In this document: positions 27,101-39,633 of the stretch, in pieces
How positions within the stretch are numbered: the stretch's first letter is position 1
How the letters are laid out: every line of letters begins with the position of its first letter
Origin: Trochalopteron elliotii
Taxonomy: Eukaryota; Chordata; Aves; Passeriformes; Leiothrichidae
Direction: 5' to 3'
NCBI GenBank assembly: GCA_024734555.1
Contig: JANPWX010000359.1
Span: 297,863 to 361,862 of the forward strand
DNA: 64,000 nt
Translations under genes and position numbers: made by a program
Notes under the pieces: model-generated
Seen by the model: only the letters and a program-made list of their open reading frames with translations
What the model was told of the DNA's origin: nothing
Databases searched by the model: none

Positions 27101-30100
27101 AAGAAAAGAAAAAAAAAAACAAAACCAAAAAACACCACAAGTCGTACACAGTTAAACTCTGCTATAATTTCCTGATGTAGGTCAAAACTCAGCAGGAAAT
27201 CACAATGTCTATTTTTATCCCAGTTCACTGGAAGTGCTTTACCTTTCTGTTTTCTTGATAAGCACAGCCCTGAAGATTTGTTCCTGGGGAGTTTTCTCTT
27301 TTTCATCAGTTGGTTGCACAAAAGGGTGGACAGCAGCCAAGACAAAGCCCTGCTGGTACAATTCTTGCAGCTGAGCTGGAAGATCACACAAGGAGGAGAG
27401 CTTGATTGCAGATGATCCTGACAGCTCAGCTGGAAACAAAAAGAAATTGGTCAATAATCCGACACTGGACTATCATGTAATTTAAAATCCAGGCTCTTCA
27501 GAGTCAAGTAAGCTTCACACTGATCTACAATATTAACACCAAAACTGACCTTTCCTGAGACCCATTTTGTATTTCATATTTTAAGCAGGTTGTCTTGGCG
27601 AAGGACACGTATTACACAAGAGACTCATGCAATTAAACAAGAAGTCAGATACATTAAAATACCAAATTCACTACACAGTCTGGCAGAGATAAGGCAAAGA
27701 ATTTAATAATAACAAGGCAGTTGGTCAAAAGATATTCTAGGTTCCTGTAGTCGTCATAGTAATGCAAGTAGAGAAGAGTGAGCCATGAGCCAAAAACACA
27801 GAACAAGACAAAAGAGACAGTCAATGAAGGCAGAACATGTCAAATTCAGAAGCTATAAAAGCATCCATCTACACAAAATCAGACTAAAAGATCACTGATG
27901 CAAAATGCTGATGAGAACAAGTATCTGCCAATATGTCTGAAGAGAATTTTGTAGGTATATTGATAATAGGAACACTGAGTGATGAATACCTACAGCAATG
28001 AGAAACCTTTTAGAATAAACACTGAACCTCTGGGTTTAAGCAAACTTATACATATTAAAGATGAGGATGAGACATAGTATATGAAAATAATCCTTTCCCA
28101 ATCTGCTTACTGGAACGTTTTATGCCTTCCTGTCAAGTATTTGCTGCTGACTCCTGTCAGACACTTGACATACACAAGGATATTTCAGTCAGTATAGCAG
28201 TTGCCCTTATTTCTTTGGAGTCTTGTGGGATTCAAAAGAAAATCCCATAAATCACCTAAAACAATCTTTTATCCTCTTTTTCTTTACATCAGTAATTCCT
28301 CATACACTTTTCATATTTTATGGGAAATGACATCTCTCTTTCCTGACCTTTGCCTCTTCATTTCCATTTTGCTTGGAGGATATTTATTATTTCATCTAAA
28401 CCACGCCAGGGCATACAGGGTGGTGAGGTGCTGGATGTTCTTCCCTCCCACTGAAACCAAGAGGGAGGTGATGCTGCAAGAAACACAGCAGAGATTCCCA
28501 GCACCTTGCAAGCCTTTGCTAAAAAAAACAAGCACTGGAGAATAGTCTGTATGAAAGAAGCCAGCAATGCAAAATAAGGTTTCATTGTACTGCTTTTTCC
28601 ATCAAACCGTATGGCTACCCTTTATGAATAATTTAAGGGGTTATCAAAAAACTAATAAATATTCAAACCAGATAATACCAAGGAATAATTTAAATAATAA
28701 TAGAATAGATGTGCTTGGTATGTTTTTTTCCTCATATAAGACCACGCTCCAGAAGGGAATAATGGAACTTTTTGACCAGGAGTTTAAGATGTAGAATTTT
28801 TTTTTTATTTTTACAAATAAAATTAGATCCAAGCAACATGCACATTGACAGACAATAGGGCTCTACCTTCTACAACAGCATACAAATCACTTCAGAGTCA
28901 TAAAAAGAGATGGCACAATGAATAATGCATAAGAAATAATAAACCTAACAGTTATTTACTAGAGCCTACTGGGGATCAAAATAGGGAAACCCAGATTTTA
29001 GAACTCCATTTTCCCTCTTGTGGCTCAGACACTCCAAATAGTTTTGACTACAGTGCAACTAATTAATTTCTAAATGAGGGGTTTACTTGGATACAATGGA
29101 ATGACTAAATACTACTCAGTACTCTTAATTCTGGTTGTGGTGCTCCAGTTTTTAACCATCACCTATGAAATGCTTGCCTGGCATACATATGTAGCATCAG
29201 GATTCTTCTAAGGACAGCTTGAGTAAGATTAGTAAAAAGTCTAGTCATTAACATGGGAGACTGACTGCTTCCTCCCAAAAGCTAAACATGAGGAGAAAGT
29301 GTGAAAATGCATGTAATAGGAGCCTTGGGATATAACTTGATTAAAAAAGAAACGTAATAGAAAATAGAGATGGGTGGGATCATCCAACTAGTTCATCCTA
29401 CTACCTAGAGGCAGGATCAGTTATTTCTTGGTTTTTCTAATCTATTTTTAAAAACCTTTAGTAATGAAAATTCCACAAGCCCCCTAAGTCATTTTTCAGC
29501 ATTTCTCTATTCTTCCTACTCAAAACACTTCCCTAGCACGTGGCCTAAATTTCCCTCTCTTAAATTCAAGATTGCTACTTCCCCACTAGAGTATTTCCTT
29601 TCTGCAACAACATTTTACAACTCTAACACCATTCATGCCTTAATCTTACTTACTTTACACTGTATAAACTCAACCCTTTCAATGTTCCTGTCCTCATGTG
29701 TTCTGTATTTCTAAGTAACTTTTGATGTTCTCTTCTGATTCTCTTCAACTGGTCCACGTTTTCCTTCAAGTATAGTACCTAATTTTGACCACAGTGATTC
29801 AGCACAAACTTCACCACTGCTCTGTAGAATAGAAAACTCTAACACTTATTACATCCTATGTCAGTTTGCATCATTCTGGGGAAAAAGCCCAAAGGAAATT
29901 CTTCTCCCCATAACTAATAGTGGCCAATTTTCCTGTTCTTCATGAATTTTAGGATTTTTCCTTTCAGTTTTCAAGGGCCATTCTGAATTCTGACTTTCAC
30001 AGTATGAACAGCAGTTCTCAGACTGGCAAACTAATAAACATGATTAGCAGTCAATTGCTGGAACAGCTAATGAAAATGATGGATTTTAACAGACTCTGAC

Positions 30101-33100
30101 CAGAACAATTTTAAGCCTTACCGTTAATACATCTTTTTGCTTTGATGCTGAACTATGGCTTATTTCTGCTCGGACTAGAGATCCTTCACAGCACAAAGCC
30201 AGCTCCTGTTACACAACTGATGCCTACAAGGTCTATGAGTTTTCTGGATCTACAGACCTGTGCTGTGCATTCTTGTTACTCTCTAACTGGTTTGAGTTGT
30301 GCAGATTTTTCCACAGAAATCTCTGCTACACGTCCTCTGGATATTTTGTAACTCATTTTGTCCAGTATCTTTCTGGACATTAAGTTGGGCTAACAATATC
30401 ACAGTTCTCTTTAACTGCAGGTTAAAAAAGGACATCACACTTTGCTATGGAGTTCTATTCGTTCTTCAACAGTCTTCAATCTTCAATGAAAAAAAAATCA
30501 ATTATTTCTTCAGCTAATTCCTCTACAGTGCATACATGTAAGTTTGACCTACTTGCAAACATCTATTTCATTAAATCAGTTGTCAATCTAGTTTTTCCTT
30601 ACTTTACCTCAGAAAAATGCTAACATTTTCAGAAAACCTTACCCAATTTCCAATAAAATATATTAAAATGCTTGAAAGAGAGATTTAAAGAGAATTCTAA
30701 CTATATCACTTTGGAAGCAAAAGCAATACCAAAATTGTGTATAACGGGGACTTGACGAAGGTGAAAGAGCAAATGAAAAACCAAATAAAAACTTGTATAA
30801 CACCAGTGCTTATAAGCCTTTATTTTGCCAAAGATAATGCTGACTTCTTTTATGAGTCTCTTTTTTGCTCTTGAACTGGAGTTGGCTCTAAGTTTTAGCT
30901 TCTGGTCCATATTTCCCAATTATTGTTGTATTTCTCGATGTGACCTCAAAAGATTACTTCGTTTATCACCTAAATGCCTGTGTAAGAAATTTGTAAATGA
31001 AAGAAGCCATTTTTCAATTTGGTTAAGGTTGAAGGTGGAAATAGTAGTGCTCACTGCTTTTGGACTGGATCACCTGACAAATTAGTTTGTTGCCTGACTG
31101 ATAATTGAAGCTGAAAACACTTCCAGCAGTGCTCAGACACATACAGAAAACCACAGCTTAACAGACTCTTTAAAAAGAAAGTTTGTGTTATACAACTGAT
31201 GTATGTAAGGTGACTTTCCTGGGCCTAGGGACTTGTGCATTCTCTGCTACTAATGGAAAAATCTGACCAGATATTCTCACTTACCATCATCATACCACAG
31301 AGAAAACAGTACGAGGAGTGAATTTCCATAAAAATCTACAGGTTGTCATGTATATTTGAAAGTGGTCATTTCTTTAGCTCCAAAAAGCAATTTATGGGAG
31401 AAAGACAAAGGAGGCACAGTCTACCACCAGGATCCCAAGGGACTGAGAGCAGGCTGAGAAACAAGACTGGGAAGACAGATATTGAAGAGGACTTGTTCTT
31501 CCTGTGTTAAGGAGCTCCTCTTTTCCTCCCAGTGGATTATTCAGGGCTTCTATCCAGAAAGAACAAACAGCCACTGAATGGCTTCACAATGAAGCATCTC
31601 ATGTGACCTCTGACAACTGGCTATGGCCCACACTAACAAGGAAGATGCCTCCTGATCAAATATTAAGAGAGAAGACAGTTACAGCAACTGTCTATAAAAA
31701 GTAGTCTGATTTTTGTATATTAAAACAATAGATTTGGGTACCTATGAGATGCTGTAAACCAACACTCTGAAGTAAGAAAGGCATACTATGCCTTATAAAA
31801 TAAGCCCTGGATTCACCTATTAGCCCATGCTTAATGCCACCTGTCATTAAGTACAATACATCTTTATATACTATATATACTCAACAGAATTAGATGACTT
31901 AACTCTATTCTATTTGATAAACAGCAACTTCCTCTTCCTGACACTTACATTTAAGTGTCAAAGACACAAAGTGTCTTCTTTTGTCACAAAGCCAAAATCA
32001 ACTTTATTTTTTAATTTCCTATTATGTGAATGATAGCTATGCCTCAGAAAAGCTGAAATGTTAAATGCCAAAATGGCATTTATTTAATTTCTCTTTACTG
32101 AAATGGTCAAATCTGAGTCAAATTTGGTTCTTAGTTTCTAGTTTCTCAGCATCTATCCTTAATACTTTATTTAAAAGAGCAAGCATACAGTTCTACTATA
32201 AATTTCTATTATCCTGTGTATCTACTACCCTGTAAGATTAGCTGCTTCCTTACTCCAACAAAATAAATTAAGTGCTGGAATTTTTTGGTCTTCATTTTCC
32301 AACATGTTTTTCTGATTAAGCTTTTATGCTCTTATTGCAGTCACAGCTGCTAAAAGTGGATGGAGCCCTTAATGACAGTTCACATTACAGATGAAAATGT
32401 TCCACAAAAATAATGGGGACTCCTTTTAACTATTCCTTGTCACCTTTTAAAATTTTCATGTTCATCTGCATTTTAAATGTTCCTCACTTTATTATGGAAC
32501 ATTAAATAAGCCTTTTTCATAGAATCACAGAATAGTTTGGGTTGGAAGGGACTTGAAAGATCATCTAGTTCCAGTCCCTCTGCCCTTGCATTACAACAAC
32601 CAAAGATCAAACTCATGTGTACATTGATTGTACACATTCTTTGTCCATACCAGTCACAGAAGAAAAACACTTTGCCCAAGGTGCGACACATCACAGAGTC
32701 TGAAACAAAGGCAGATTGGCAAACTCAACAGATCCACACTAAGTGATGCAGCAACTCAGTTACCTGGTAGCTGCATCCATATTACTCCTGTTTCATAAAA
32801 CCACAGAATGGTTTGGGTTGAAGGCTCTTTAAAGATCACCTGGTTCAATTCCCATAGCAAGGCCCATAGACCTCTTCAACCAGATCAGGTTGCTCAGCAT
32901 CCCATCCAACCTGACCTTGAATGTTTCCAGGGATGGGGCATCCACCACCTCTCTGGAAAACCAGTTCCAGTGTTGCACCATCCTCATTGTAAAAAAACGT
33001 CTTCCTTAAGTACAATCTAAATCTTTTCAGTTTACAATCTTTTTAGTTTCAAACCATCAGTCCTCCTCCTACTGCCACATACCCTACTAAAAAGTTTGTC

Positions 33101-36100
33101 TCCATCTTTATTGCAAGCCTTCTTTAAGTACTGAAAGACTGCATTAAAGTCACTCTGGTGCCTTCTCTTCTCCAGGCTGAACAAGCTCAACTGTCTCAGT
33201 CATTGGAAAGGTACTCCAGCCCTGTGATCAACTTTGTGGACCTCATCTGGACCTGTTCCAACAGGTCCATGTCTTTCCAGTGCTGGGGCCCCAGAGATGG
33301 ATGCAGCACTGCAGCTCAGGTCTCACCAGAGCAGAGGAAAGGAGCAGAACCTCCTCCCTTGACCTGCTGGCCACTCTGCTTTGGATGCTTTGAACGCACA
33401 CCACTTGGCCATGTCCAGTTTTTCATCCACCAGCGTCCCCAGGTCTTTCTCAACAGGCTGCTCTTAATCCCTTCACCCCCATTTTGTACTGGTACTCGGG
33501 GTGGCACTGCCCCAAGTGTGAGACTTAGCACTTGGCCTCCTTTAGCCTCATGAGATTCACATGGGCCAATTCCTTGAGCTTGTCCAGGGTGTCTCTGAAT
33601 GGCACCCCGTCCCTCAGGTGTGTCACCTGCACCACTCAGCCTGCTGTCATCTGCAAACTTGCACTCCATGTCATATGATCAGGCCTAACACATTATCAGC
33701 CTCAGACCCTTCAAGAAACACAGGTCCAACTGTTTTCATTTTCGAAGTGCAGGATGAGACTGTTTCCCCATCCACGGCCATTCCTGCTCGAGGCACCCAC
33801 AATCAGTGAGCTATGGACCCACTCATGCTCCTCCTGTACCTCCTCTGTCCAGCATCGCAAATCTTGCAGGACCTTCCACAAAACTACAGATGCTTCAGGT
33901 CACTCACAGAAAGAACGATGTCCTCCTGCCCAGGGGAGTGCAGGGTTCATGGAGGCCTCCTCAGGAGAGGGAGGCTTCTGACATAAGCACCACAGGGGCG
34001 ACGTCAGTGCAGCTCTCCCTCCCCCACTGAGGGCTCAAAGCCACATAGCTGCCCCTGAGCAGGGCTGAGCCTGTGAGCTATAAAGAAGCAAACATTCAGG
34101 CACACTACATACTTTGTCACGCCTGCTCACTACCTCCATGCACCTCCCTACTCAGCACAATTTTTTTGCTGCTTCCAAAAGCACCCAAATCTCCTTCTTG
34201 CACTACACAGAGCACGCAGGACACCACTCAAGTCCAGAAAATCTCACATGTTTTCACACAGGACACTTTGTGAGCATGTTTATGACTGTTTATAAGTCTT
34301 GATCGTTTTGTAGAATTGCAAGGCAAGCATGCTTCCTCTATTTAGTATAAGGATTGCTGTTTCTAAATTTAATATTAATTTCTTTCCAGCAACTTTAATC
34401 TAATTTAAAGAAATCAAATCTACAGCAGACTAACTTCTAGAAGAGCAAAACACTGTCTTTGTATTAGGACAGCCAAAGAAATTTAACTAAAAATTTTACC
34501 CTGAGAAGATGCAGTTTCACCTACCTTAAAACATTTGGTAAGAACACGTCAACTGCAGCAAAGTTTTTAATTTGGATAATGTTCAGAAGAAAAAGTAATG
34601 TATTCATGTTCTACAAGATCAAAGTGGTTAAATAAGCACTTTCTTTTTCAGTGTTTCTATGAATTTCTACTACCCTTGAAATTTGGAATTACCTGTATTA
34701 GTGTAATTGTGATTTCCTGATGGAAGGAAGAGCTGTATTGACAGACAGTGCACAGTCACAACAACTAGGATGCACAAACCAGTGCCACTAGGAGCAGTTA
34801 ATCTGGGTAAGCTGAACACTGACTGCTGAATGAAAGACCATCCTGTCAGGCCCCCTTTTGGTTTGCCAAAGTCGTTGGGTTTCTCTCAGCCTCTCCCTGG
34901 GGGCTGAATGGTACGGCAGCCCCTCTCAGAGAGTGGAGATCAGAACTGAAGTGAAGGAAGGGGCAGGGTAACAACAACCTATTGTCAAGTTCTGGCCTTT
35001 CTCTTATAATGCAGGACAGACTGGAAGACCCCCTCTCTGTACTATCAATAAGAAAGTTTTTAAAGCATTTTTCACTGACTTATTCAGCAGTTAGTTTGGA
35101 ACGGCTGAAGGAATCCAGATCATCATCTTTTCCAACTATTCGGGCTTGCTAAGGCCAATTTGTTACTCTGGAGAGAAGACAGCAAACTGTTACTTGAATA
35201 TTCTCAAAACACTTACAGACTCATCCTGAGAGAAGGTTATTTCCATTCTGTGTCAATCTCACACACACAAAAAAAATATTAAGCCATCTATTGCAAATTT
35301 TTCATTCTTTGTTACAAACACTAAGGAACTCTCATGCAGCACAAATTGTTTGTGGGCCAGAACAAGGCAGTCATGCTACTCTCACTTAATTATAATTATT
35401 CTTTCCTCATTCAACCCTCACTCAAATAGTTTCTGGTTCCCGATGACAACACAAAGCTATGAGAGTACTTCTAATGAAAACAAAGACAAACCTACCAATA
35501 ATGTAACTTAAAGAACATAAAGCAGTAAATACATTTCTAGCAAGTTTTGTGATGAGTTCCCAATAATTGTTTCTAAACTAAAACCTACCTAACAAATGCT
35601 AAAGCAGTATAACTAACCTAGCAGAAAATATATGGTACTTGTGACACTATCACATGGTTTGAATTACCTGAAACACCTAATGCTAGAATTCAATGAGCTA
35701 ATAGCTCAAGCTTTTGGAGTAACCACTACATAAGCTGTACTACAGTCTCTTTTTCTTTTAAACAGAGCTTGAGCTTCCCTGAGGTGCATCTATAGGTTCC
35801 TTAATTTCAAAGAGATGGATAGTCTTGGTGCACTACTCTTCAGACTGTCAACAGAGGCAAGATACTGAAAGTTAATAAAACACGTGGATTTTTCAGTTAT
35901 GCTAAATGACATTCTCAGTGGTTTTTCTTTNACTAAACCGAGGAAACTCCAGTTATGTCCAACCAAACAGAGGGAGTGTTCAAAGTTTTATTTTATCCAC
36001 ACAGACTTGTTACCTGTGTACCTTCCTAAAGACAAGTACTACATTGAACTACAGAGGAGAGAAAGAGTAAATTCTGAACTACAGGAAGTACCAGCATGCT

Positions 36101-39100
36101 GATTCACAAGTATTTCCATTCCCCCCACAGCCCCCACAAAGTAGTGGTTCCCTCTCCTAAAGCTTTAGACATGAAATGAATCTGTTGATGGCAATATTTG
36201 GCTGCCAAAGTCTAATGCTGAATGCTGCTCTCTTTAACAGCTGCAGAAGTAGTGAAACAGGACTTCCCATCACTTCCACCACCAGTGCAGCAAGTCATGT
36301 CTCTTGCAGCAAGTAGCCAGTTATCAAATACTTTTAAAGGAGAGAAAGAGGAGCTACCCAAGCAAAAAACAGTACAACTCACTGAAAAGATCTTCTGATA
36401 TCTTAGAAGTTGGTGGCACTGTAAAATTTGGAGGGCTGGTGCATCTTTTTTGCTTTAACCACCTCTCTAACTATGGTGCTTGATATTTTTCTTAGCAGCA
36501 ATAATAATGAATACTGGCAAGTTTCACAGTTAACTCTGCAGCCTACCAAATCCTCATTCCCTCCAATATTTCTTAAAATCTATTTTGTCTTTTCCCCTGA
36601 CATAACACCTCCTTTTCCTTTCCTCCTCCCCTCTGTTTTATGTTTCACTTCAATGTTCTTTCTATATTTCTGGCAAATTTTCGCTTCAGATTTTAGCACT
36701 GCAGAATATAGCAAAGTAGCACTAGTTTCTTTGCAAATTTTACAAAAAGCAAACTAGCATTGCAGTAAGAAAAAAAAAAACTGTAAAAAGCACAGATAAT
36801 ATCCTCAGATGAGTACCAAAATTGTCTACTTTATTAATATGAAGAATTTATTCATTTTATGGTATACTTTGCCGGATGAGAAAAATCTCTGAAATGGAAT
36901 TTTTAGCATTTCTTAGCTTTCCAAATCATTATATCCTATTGTCAATAAAATGCTGCATATGTGCTGATTCTTTAAGGAGGTCAAAAGCAGAAAGGTACAT
37001 CTATGGTATTTCCAAAGGTATCCATCTATGCATTTCCATCCACACCAACTGAGAACAACCTTGAGATTACTGTTTTCAATTTTAATCAAGCAGAAATGAA
37101 CGAAGTAGCTTACATTCATTGCGTGGGATTTTTTTCCACACTCACAAGATAGTTATAAACTACAAATCTGACTGAGGTCTGGTTTCCAAACTGAAAAATG
37201 ACAAGAGGATTTCAAACATTTAAGGAAAAGGGAGCAGAAAAGTCAACAAACTAGTAACAGTGGCTGAATACACTTGCTATGATCTCATGCACATTTTTCA
37301 TGATACACTGATAATGGTGATTAAAATCAGTGACTTGGCACAGCCAGACAAACAAGAAGATAAAATTACCATCAAAGTATTACCATCAAGGTTTTCCTTT
37401 TTTCCCCAATTCACAAGGTAATTGCAGCATATAATAAATATATGCCAGTAGAAATAGCTGGAATCTAGAGAGAACATTTTAAAAATTTGAATTTTATAAA
37501 TTTAGCCTTCAACACAAAGATTTAAATTTACCAACATATCCAATAACCTCAGGAAGAAAGGTTAGGATTTATCAAGATAGCTCTTACTCCCCAAGCCAAC
37601 CCGTGCAACAGAGAACTGATAGTCTCCAGGGAAACCAAAATCCTCTTGGCAGGTCGTGCCTGTATATATTTTATACATAACACTTTGCATTATATATATG
37701 GAAAAGGACAGATAGCTTTAGAAATGCTTGAAGGATTTATTCAGATGTTACCTGCTGGTTTCTGTTTCTTGTCATTTGATATCGCTGGTGTTTCACGTGC
37801 ATTCTCCCCTTCTGTTCCAATAGATGTTTTAGACTTTCTTGTAAAATCTTATTTAGGATGATACTGTGTGCCAAGTTTGTTTGATTTTTTTAAAAGCTAG
37901 AAAGGGATTATTCTCAATCCTATCTCTAAAGTCCATATATTACCCTGTTTCAGATGTTCTCATTTCTTGACTGTATCAACCAATGATATTCCTTTTCTTC
38001 AAAAGGCATAGATATTAAGCACTCAATATTTTAAATTAGATTAAGATAAGTTTCATAGTGACTTTCATCTTTCTATCTTTTTCCTAGCTTGAAATATTAT
38101 GTATTTTAGATAAAGAGAGGACACTTCCAAATGACACATATTTTTCATTTGGAAGACAACATATAGTCTAACTTCTCACTGTTCTTTTGTTCTCCATTAA
38201 ATCAAAATCTCCTATTTAGAAAATGCTGCGATTTTTCATAGATGTCTGTTAAATTGTTTTCAGCTTTACTGGCAAAACTAAATGAATGTTAAAGCAGCCA
38301 AAAATGTAACACAGGCTGTATAAGCAAGCAAGCAGTATTCCTTGCGTTACTTGAAGGTATACTCTCAATTAGATTTTGGCCCCAGGTTTAGTAATTTTTG
38401 AAAAGAAAGTTGGGTAAGAGAAGGCTACATGATTAAATTCAGTATAAACAGGAGCTATTCTGGGGCAGGTAAATTAAATTCAGAGGAAAGGGTTTATAAT
38501 GCATTTGGATTTTTTAAAAACACATTACCCTGCAGTAATTCTAAGATGAACACTTCTGTGGACAACTACACAAGACTCAGAACACAAAACAGCTGTTAGA
38601 TTATAAACGGAGTCAAAACTGAGCTATTTAACTCCATCAAAATTTCCAGGAAAACACCAAATTTTAAACAGGAATAAACGCAAATTAGATCTGGCTTAGT
38701 TTGCAATCGCTAGGCCTGCTCAGGGAACTGCAAAAACCAAATGCAAAACATTCTACAGTATTTATTATTCCTCTCAGCTCTCCTGCCCGACACTTCTATT
38801 TTTTTGTTGTATTGATAATGGGAATACATTCCCACCACCGCTAATTGTAAGAATACTCTGTCAGGGTATGTGATTTTCATGTGAAGAGTCTGTGTCTACA
38901 AAAGCAAGATCAAGATTTTACTGTCCCAGCAGATCTCATGTCATGCTCATGAGACTTGCCCTCAGCACCAGTGGTGAGCTGTACTTGGGCATCTCAGCTA
39001 CCCCATAGCATCAAAGGGAGCCATCCAGCTGGAACTGAAGCTGTTCTGGTATTCGCAGCAAAATTTGCAGGTCCAAATCCTCACTGTTCAAAATCATCAC

Positions 39101-39602
39101 AGGAAACCCACGACAGACTTTAACATGCAAAGATTTGCATGGGAACATACAAAAACACAGAGTCTCAGTAATCCCTATCAAGCAAATTCCCCGATGGGTC
39201 CTGATTAATTTGGCATGTAGAAGATCCATGTATCAGTCCATTTATGATTTTTAGAGTGACCAGATAAAGTAATTCCAGAAGATACAAGGCTAGAATCACT
39301 AAATGGATCAGTCATTTTGCAATGAATTAGGCAAGTGTTAAACGAGGTCAGAGGTTCCAGCTATCCAAAGAGGACCTACTTTCCTGTTTGTATGTTTTTG
39401 GATTTGCTGACACTGTTGGTACACAAGGGTGGTCAAAGACTAGATTAAGATCAGTACAAGATAAAGTATTTCTTGCAGACTTTTTGCTACCTGTGCTATT
39501 ATACAAATTCCTACTCAAGTTTTTCTCCATTAGCTAATGAAGAGCAACTCCCACTTAATGAAGCTTTTGTTCTTCAACCTTGCTGCCACAGCCTCAAATT
39601 TT

Positions 39603-39633
<31 letters not shown>

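Larger units (their letters stand above)
16688..27242 (-). other. RFTN1: RFTN1 intron 3
   Basis: About 10.6 kb of intron, almost free of recognisable repeats apart from an (AC)n run at 22310-22325 and the A-rich tract next to exon 3. Two overlapping open frames on opposite strands at 20673-21127 have no recognisable family and are treated as chance. I see nothing else to annotate. Confidence 0.92.

Noticed and set aside
33158..33669. Open frames of 131 (plus) and 117 (minus) codons
   Set aside because: They lie entirely in the CR1 copy at 32793-33680 and match CR1 non-gene frames.
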